Assembly: GCF_000524195.1 (NCBI RefSeq)
Contig: NW_020170396.1
Location: forward strand, 1,122,127-1,186,126
Direction: 5' to 3'
Length of the DNA stretch: 64,000 bases
Origin: Echinococcus granulosus
Lineage: Eukaryota; Platyhelminthes; Cestoda; Cyclophyllidea; Taeniidae
In this document: positions 56,101 to 64,000 of the stretch, piece by piece
Position numbering within the stretch: the stretch's first letter is position 1
How the letters are laid out: the number at the start of each line of letters is the position of its first letter
Position numbers and translations under genes: made by a program
The notes under the pieces: generated by a model
What the model saw: the letters and a program-made list of their open reading frames with translations, nothing else
Database searches by the model: none
Told to the model about the DNA's origin: nothing

Positions 56101-59100
56101 GTGGAGGCCATCGATTCCGTCCGCCCATCAAACACGTTTATTCACTTAGCGGGCGCTTCTCCTTAATCTCATTCACTTTCTAATCAAATTGGCTCCATGA
56201 CTCCCTTCCCCTTGACGTTGCTAGTGCCAGGGAAAGTACTCTACACACAGTTAATGTTAACAATTTGCCAAGCGAAATTCTAGGCCCACAACCGTGTAGG
56301 AAACGATAGATTCGATTATTAAATTCTATTTAGTAAACACCAAAATTTGATGGGAGGAATAGTCGCATAAACAAATGAGCATATCTCTGTATGTGCACAA
56401 CCCTGAATTGCTCGCTAAAATCCCAGGCCAACACGGTTCGGTTTTAATTTCAGCTACCATTTCGTGAAACAAGATTTTAATTCTCAGTAATAACGAAACA
56501 TTTGATATCTTTCTTTCCAAGCAACAATTAATGGTATACGCAAGACAAACTAACAGTACATTATTATGTCATGTGTTGCTGGAGCAACCGCCTTTTTGAG
56601 AGACCACTCCCTTGTGATGCCTGTTAACATTTTCGCAACATCAAGTAGCTCCATTCACTCGGCTTCCAACACAGTCGTTCTTCATGAAATTCGACATTAA
56701 ATCTCACGATACTCATTACTCGAAAAGTGAGTATTCTTCTCAAAGTATGGAACTGACCTTTTGGAATGAAAGAGATAACAAATGTATCACCACGTCCGTA
56801 CTAAAAGTTATGGTGTTGAAGAATACAGCACTTGAATTGAATAAAATTTAAGCAGAATACTCATTATTCATTAGTTCCTATTGCAAATTCAAATCGGTTG
56901 TGGCAAGTCGTGTCTTTTCTTGTGAGTGAGACCAGGAATATATGGAGGACTGTCCCTCGTATCAGCTTAAATGAAGCTACCATGTTTCGTTTATCAATGA
57001 GCAAGCTAAAAAATCTGCAGTCGCGAAACACTTTTAACGTGACTTTAATTCTGTTGGAATTATAGTGGACCACGCTGAAAAGAATCACAGATCCTTTGAT
57101 AATGTGAGCTAGGTAAACTGCATAATTAAAGGGGAATTATTTGCCGTGTTTTCCATCAAGTGTAGCTCAAAAGACTCGTTTTAAAACGGCGTACTTCGCT
57201 AGAGAAATAAAAAACAAGATGAGCCAAACATGCTTTATTTAATCGTGTATAACGTAGACAAATACCAGAAACCATTTCATCTTGATTTTACGTCTTCACC
57301 ATAAAGAGACATGTTAAAATGATTAAAGAATAATTTATCAGGCATTAACTGTAAAGAAGGTTACAAAATCCAGCCACCCCCAATGTCCTATGTTCCGACG
57401 ATTTTCAATGGGTTACTCTAACGACTCAGAGGGCCACAAAGCCTTTTCCAAAGTTTATGGTCTTATGGCATAAAGGGACAAGCTCAATGGACACCTACCA
57501 AACTGTCCAAACAGTCCGACAACTGAGATTGTTTAATCTTCTACTGCAAAAGTGTATATCTGTCCACTTAATTTCCCAGTTAGAAATATGTTGCATAAAA
57601 ATGAAAATCAAATCTTTAAAATTCCGGCCAATAAAGTATCATTAAATAAAAACAGTCTGCTTTCAAACAATAATTTTGATTTAAAAAGCCCCAGCTAGAT
57701 TTTTGATGACAAAATTCAAATAATGCTCCCAAAAGCATAAAAATACACAGGTGACTTCGGGTGGCGAAATTTAAAGGTGTATTCTCTTCTGAACAAAAGT
57801 GGGGATAAATACAAACAATATGGAAGCAGTTTGTCTATCAATGAATTGGATTATGATATCAGTAGTTTTGCTGTGAAAAATTTGAACTTTGAACGTAGAT
57901 CAATCAACATGGCTCATGAGGTGCTCGGAACATTTGCGTTGTCTCAGTGACAAGCAAAGGTAAAAAAAAACAAAAAATAGTAATACTCGAATCGATATAA
58001 TCAAAAAAAATTCGTAACTTGAAATGCATCCCTTTTGTACTTTCTATCGTGCAAAGCTACGTAAATCACAGTGCCGTTCTGCCCTAAAAGTGATAATATA
58101 TTTGCCCACTTTTAGCATCCAGTTTTTTCGGTCACTTTATTAAGTTGAAAAACAAAACATTTATTAATCTCGTAGCATGATATACGTACCTCCTGGTAAT
58201 AGGTATTTCTTTTTACTCCACATAAAACAAGCAATGTGGTATCTCTGTCCACATTTCAACCGGTCGCTTCAATCAACCATAAGATCCAAAAATAATCTCC
58301 AGTTAAGGGTGGATCATTTGCAGTGCAAAGTTTTTCAGGGTCAATGTTTCTCAGGACTCATACGGCTGGCCTTCATGCAGATAAAAAGCAGTTCATTGTC
58401 GTGTTGAATGGAATGGAAGCTTGAGGCATTCAACTTCGAGTACACCTACCGAGCTACGGATTTCAGCCTGAAAGAGCTCAGAAGACTTGGTTCCACACAT
58501 TACGAAAAATAATATCCGATATTTTCTTCATAACACTAATTCATTCAACTTGGGATCCATTTTACGCGAATATAAACACTTTTTCAAGCATATTTTGCCC
58601 ATATTTAAGGCAAAGTTGAAAACACTTCGTGCATAAATTCGTTCGTTTTAATTTTGATGTATCGTTAAAGATTGTTAAATTTTTGTTCAATTCCAAGTTT
58701 GTTTTTCAGTGAAAGCCTCAAATACTCATAAAACCTGACAGACAGTTTATACTCATCAGCTAAATTTATAATAAGTGGCTGTAACTTTCAGCACCAGATT
58801 AATTGCAAGTAAACAGGAGTTTTGGAGTTTGTATATGAAATTGATGTGAAATGCAAGCAATAAAGCAATATAAATTTCCACAGATACTTATTCACTGATT
58901 AATACGCATACTTAGCCAGCTCTGTTCCGACCTAATTTAACCATTTCGTGCCATGCTTTTAACATGTGACAGGGCTCAGGCAGGAAGTTGCACTCGCTGT
59001 CCCGTTACCGATTCTCATCCACTACACATTTCCTTTTAACAGCAAGCATATTTGTGCCCCATTTGGCATAAAAACAGGCGAATAGGAACGCCTTTCAAAG

Positions 59101-62100
59101 GAGATTTACATTGCATCTGTTCAGAAATAATCTTGAAGATAAAGTAGTTTTAAAGTTTGGTTTTTGTACTGGAGCAAATAAACTATTAACAATCCCAAAT
59201 TAAATTAAGAACCCAAGTTGAGCATAGATCAAATAATCGCAGCTACCAAAAATTATGTAAAATGTCAAAATTTGACAGAAAATATAATTTTTTGACACCA
59301 AATTCGCTTACCAAAAGTCAGACCAATTCGGATATTTAAAAATACACTTAATAGAAAGATTTTCATCTGATTCGCAGAGCTATCAATCGTATTATTTGTA
59401 ATGCCCTATAAATCGAAAAACTTCTTTAAAATGAGTCGCGGTCGCGCTCATGAATCGGTGATACGATAAAGTGGAAATTCGAAAGCACCATTCAGAGCAT
59501 AAACTCCTTTTATGTGTCCGCCATTAACAGCGCTTGAGTACAAAGTTACTGAATAATATTGAATTGTCAAAAAAGAGATTCATATGTTTTCGGATGATAA
59601 AAATCCAGTTTATTCAAGTCTTTGATAATTCATCCATAAAGCGTGGATTGTATCCAGGAGCACGGGCACAAAACCATTATTAATGGAAACGGCAGATTTT
59701 GCATGACTCGCTATAAAATTATTCCTAAAAGCGAACGCTGTAAGCTGTCTCTAACACGGAAGCATGTCTAAGCAGCCCAGCATCTGCGGGAATGTGTGTC
59801 AAGTGATAACTTTGTCCACTTAAAAGATTGCTCTTTTTAACAGCAACTCAAACTAAGAAAATGAAAAGCACCTGGTGGCTTAGTAATGAATGTGTAAACC
59901 AGTGCATAGAAATATATCAAACTTACCAGCAGTGGAATTAAAACATGCGCAAAATCCAAGTGCAATTGTAATCTCGAATAAAATATTATGTGATCGAGTT
60001 TAATCCTCAAAGTATCTTACATCCGTTGTAAGGTTTATCCCCATTGGTCGGGGAAGACCAATCCACGCACCTCAAGGTAAATTTCATCATTTATTAGCCA
60101 ATCAAAATAGAGGAAATTGCATCAATAGACAAGATTGGGCGTACATCTTTTGGCTACGTCAAGCAATTCTCGCAATACTTGGATCTACTAAATAAACGAG
60201 GTCAAATATACCACACCGAAAACTTGGAGACTACAAAAATCAGATGTACTGAATGTCAGCATGCTTTCTATTTAATGACAGGAGCTAACATTTAAAGCGT
60301 TGAAGTAGAAAATGCAGAATACTTCGGGTTTTAAACTTGATGCTTCATACCAACAAGCAGTGTGCAAGATTCTCATCCAAAGTAGCTTCTCACTGCTTTA
60401 CTTTTTGCTACTTAGTGAAAATTCGAAATATTCAATGGCGGGGCATTTTCTCAACAAGAGCTTGTCTTAATGTGCTAAGAGCTAGTAAGGATTTTAAAAT
60501 TGCTTAAATAGTTTATAGCTGGAGTCGGTACCTTAATATCTAATCAAAGCCTAAACTCATATAAAATCCTGAATCTCTTTAAATTGTGATTTTAATCATA
60601 TTCTAGAAATCTGGGATAGTAATTCAAGGAGCCTAAAGTACGCAACCCCACGAAACAGTGTGGTCGTGCACCAGCGAAAATCCACGCTATGCGATCTCTT
60701 CTGGAGGGTAAGTGGTATCGTTTCAGGGATGTGTGGCAGATTTGTGGTGCATTCGCTAGCGCACAACAAGTGAGAGGCATTTAGTTCATTAGAAAAATAG
60801 ACAAATACGTTTTTTGTCCGACAAATTATTTTGAGATATGGAATGGCTGGGTATAAATGCACTAGGTGAAATAGGCAAAGTTTCCACTTATTCAGTAGAA
60901 TATTGCCTCGATTGTTACTTTATGCAATAATCATGATAGAAAAAGGTACCTTTACTTACTTTCTTTGACGTGCGGAATGCACCCGTAAAAAACTCAGGCA
61001 GAGGATATTCATTCGTTAGAGCTGGTACCGCATTTATGCTTTTAAAGATTCGTCGCTAGACATGAATAACTAGAAAAAGGTATTGCCACAAAAACGCTAA
61101 AATTTGTTCTTGAAATAGGTGGTAAAACTTGTTAATTAGTGCATAAACAACCACCGAACTGAGGAATTTAGTTAGGGTGCATATAAATGTGCAAACAAGA
61201 TTAGATCTGGACGCCTAACACCACTTTTCACCCCAAAAGAGATCCTTGAACTTCCTATAAACTATTCGTGTTCATCAGCATACAAATGTTTGTGCAGCAC
61301 GAAGATGTGATCACTTGACTATAAAATTTCTTTAGTGTGACCCTGAAGTTTGTTTCATAAATAATTGCCATAAATTAAAAAACAGTGCTGAGCAATCACA
61401 ACCACTTACGCAAATGTATTCGTGTTGCCTTCTAATTCTACTTTGCAATAGGTGTCCCCGGTAGCAAAGTCGAGAAACTGTTCCTTAGACTGACACCCAA
61501 ATGGCAAATGCTACGCTATACATATTACTTGCACTTGCCTAAAGATGTAATTTAAACCAAAGATAGCGAACGTTCAACCTTAGACCAAAATCCTGCCCTC
61601 TTACAAGTCGGCATGCATGGCCCTTCACGAAGTGCTCTTCAGCAGTGTGAATCACCCACACCTAAAATGAGCCTTCAATTAACACCATTTTGTTTCGAGA
61701 TGCATAGCGAGGGCACATACTAGCTGCCAGAACCTACCTGCGCGATTCCAGGGAATTGTAATGGATAAAAGTAGTTGTCGGAATCCGCCATCCACTGAAA
61801 CTGTCTTCTGCCAATGCTCAAAAAAATATTTTATTGAAACGTACCTGTTCCGAACTGCTTGCCCGAGACGTACACTGACCCATTATCAGCGTGCAGCATC
61901 CTCATCTATTCACCTCTCCTGACCTCGGAGTGGAGAGGGTAGCATTTGTACAGGCTATTTGTATTGCTATTCGACGACAACCTGGCGGTGGGTTCATGGA
62001 CATGGTTTGACACCTAACCCAAGCACCATAAAAGTTGTCCTAGTTCCTCACGCTCCTATGCGCTGTGTGAGGCAAAGTGCGCCACGTGAAATTTTGTTTT

Positions 62101-64000
62101 ATCACGCCACTTCATGCAATTAAATGCATGAAGTGTCAAGTTAATGTGAACTACTTGCATAACGTAAAAGGAATTATCATGCTTTACTTTTTTTAAAATA
62201 TTTGTTAAAGTATCTATTAAGGCACTAGTGTTGACTTTTAAACTGGGTACAAAGTGAGCACCCATGTCAGGCATTTAGCCATTACTTATTCATAAGTGAT
62301 ATAGACCCCAGGTTTGCTGACACCCATTCAAGGACCAAATGCGTGTCTTTAAATTTAAAACGAGAAATGCCTTTCAATCGTAAATACGCCTGTCCGTCTA
62401 ATTCAGTTTTTGGACCTACAATTTTCAAGGATGTGAAAAAAAGTTTGAGCGCTCAAGTTGAAAAAAGTAGGAGCCGTACTCTGGACGTATTATCCTGAGT
62501 TAGAGAGAATAAAAAGCTGATGGAAAGACGGTTAGCAAAATAAGTGGTTAATTATATTTCTCAATACTGTTTGCATACTTATTTACGGACTCTCTGAGGG
62601 TTCACTCATATATGTCTCAAACCAATTGCGTAGGTCTTCGGCGCCGTTTGATTCTACAAAAAAAATAAGGTAAAGGATTTTATTTGAATAATTCAGTTGT
62701 TCCACAAGTCATTGTTATTCGAAAACAAAGGTATCTGATGTCGCATATATGGAGATCAAAGCGATTATTTATTAATGCAGAATTAAAGCTCCAATTCACA
62801 CTAATCCACTGTCTTGAACTACCGGCCTCACCCTGTAACAGCCATTTCTGCTTTGAAATAGGAACAATAAGTCTTTGAGTAACAATAATCTACTCCAGAC
62901 ACTTTCAAAACCGGTAAATTAAAAGCCCATTTTGAGATTGAAAATATACTAATGTATCGGTCGCATAAAACATGCATCAACATCAACTATGAAGGGAAAC
63001 AGACGATATGGCAATGAATCAAAAGTAGGTTCTGATGAATAAATGAGTGCTGAATCTGCCTAAAATTCTTGCGTGAGCGGAGTCCCGGGTATTCACACAA
63101 TAAACTGGAAAACTCATTTGCGGTTAATTTCACTGAGGAGAAACAAGATTTAAAAGTGCTTTAAGGTAGAGTGAAAGTGAAAGTACAAAAAAATAATGTG
63201 GCAGAGTAGTTAAAAATCAGCCACGAGAAAAATTACACATGTGAAACTTTCTCCAAGTCCAAGGGGAGGAGGTGGTGGCGTTAATTCCTTTGCCCAAGGG
63301 ACAAACATCGTCCACTGTTTCAAATACCACTTGTTTATGAGCAAGTGTGTGTGGTAACCTTAATTCACCACATCGTCTCATTAATGTTACTTTTGAGGGC
63401 ATCGCACTTCCCGAATAGTTACGCAGATACGTTGTTTTATACGATGATGCTTCTGAGTAGCTATGATTGAATATCCTATTTACCAAATGAGCGTAAATAC
63501 TCCAACAAGAAGTGTCATAGAGGTAATCGAATTCAAGGGCTATGCTTAAAAAGCCCTTTAGATGATTTGGGATGAAAATCAGTGTGACTCAATCTACTTG
63601 AATGGCAAAGGTGAAGTGAGGCGGGGGCGATAGGAGGGTATGAAAGAGTAAATATCGAAGTATTTAATTGGAAAATTAAAGCAAATACAAACCAAAGGAA
63701 TGCTTAAGAACAGAAATCAAAATCCCCCGTCTCACTTTGCCGCCCGACTAGCAATCTCTAGATGTGATTCAAGGTGAACACCCTCAGACGGCGACATAAA
63801 AAATAATTGGAGATAGGATACAAGGTGACATTTACACTACGCAGTATGGTGGCAAATCCGTCGCCTATTTGGCCTTTATAGATGAATTTTTGGCAGAAAG
63901 AATAAAGTGGCTTGAGTAAGATCATGTTACCTTTCCATGCACTGGTCTGTCATCATTCAGAAAAGGCCGATGAAAGGACAGTCACAACATCAACTGGGAG
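53134..64000. other. Upstream/intergenic DNA, no gene recognised
   Basis: 10.9 kb with no exon I can support. The longest open frames (55358-55717 minus, 119 codons; 54947-55282 plus) carry no motif and are no longer than expected by chance. It holds a GC-rich patch at about 55000-55260 and a perfect inverted repeat at 62108-62135. The HCN-A promoter should lie just right of 53133, but I see no convincing core element. Confidence 0.5.
62108..62135. repeat. Perfect 11-bp hairpin, 6-base loop
   Basis: CACTTCATGCA at 62108-62118 and TGCATGAAGTG at 62125-62135 are exact reverse complements around ATTAAA. Confidence 0.85.

Noticed and set aside
1..64000. CRISPR arrays, operons, rRNA genes or bacterial-type systems
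   Set aside because: Spliced animal genes throughout. No regularly spaced repeats or rRNA-like sequence were seen.

Overview
The window is animal nuclear DNA with long AT-rich introns and intergenic stretches, canonical GT/AG splice sites and one 100-N assembly gap. It holds parts of three multi-exon genes that I rebuilt exon by exon, checking reading frame and intron phase at every junction. The families (an HCN pacemaker channel and a fibrillin-like EGF protein) are metazoan. The HCN sequence is closer in style to invertebrate HCN channels (short S4-S5 linker, no glycosylation sequon before the pore, Val in place of Thr in the phosphate-binding cassette). A lophotrochozoan, possibly a flatworm, is my best guess, but the window does not prove it.

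Layout, left to right. 1-3035: intron of a second HCN gene (HCN-B), with the N gap at 1230-1329. 3036-4585 (minus): the large N-terminal exon of HCN-B, whose channel core lies beyond the left edge. 4586-11267: intergenic or upstream DNA with three CCAAT boxes near HCN-B and a weak hAT-like end. 11268-26212 (plus): twelve exons of a fibrillin-like secreted protein of about 502 residues: signal peptide, fibrillin unique N-terminal motif, two EGF domains, a hybrid (TB-like) domain and six further EGF domains. A possible terminal exon lies at 28038-28456. 28457-33857: intergenic plus the 3' UTR of HCN-A. 33858-53133 (minus): a complete ten-exon HCN channel gene (HCN-A, about 1200 residues) with all six membrane segments, pore, C-linker and cyclic-nucleotide-binding domain. 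53134-64000: no gene recognised.

HCN-A and HCN-B lie on the same strand as tandem paralogues. Their pre-S1 HCN domains match at about 37 of 51 residues by hand count, and the fibrillin-like gene sits between them on the opposite strand. Both HCN exons that carry this domain have CCAAT boxes immediately upstream, which suggests that HCN-A has two alternative starts. The most striking coding observation is that the HCN-A selectivity filter reads SIGYG where HCN channels normally have CIGYG.
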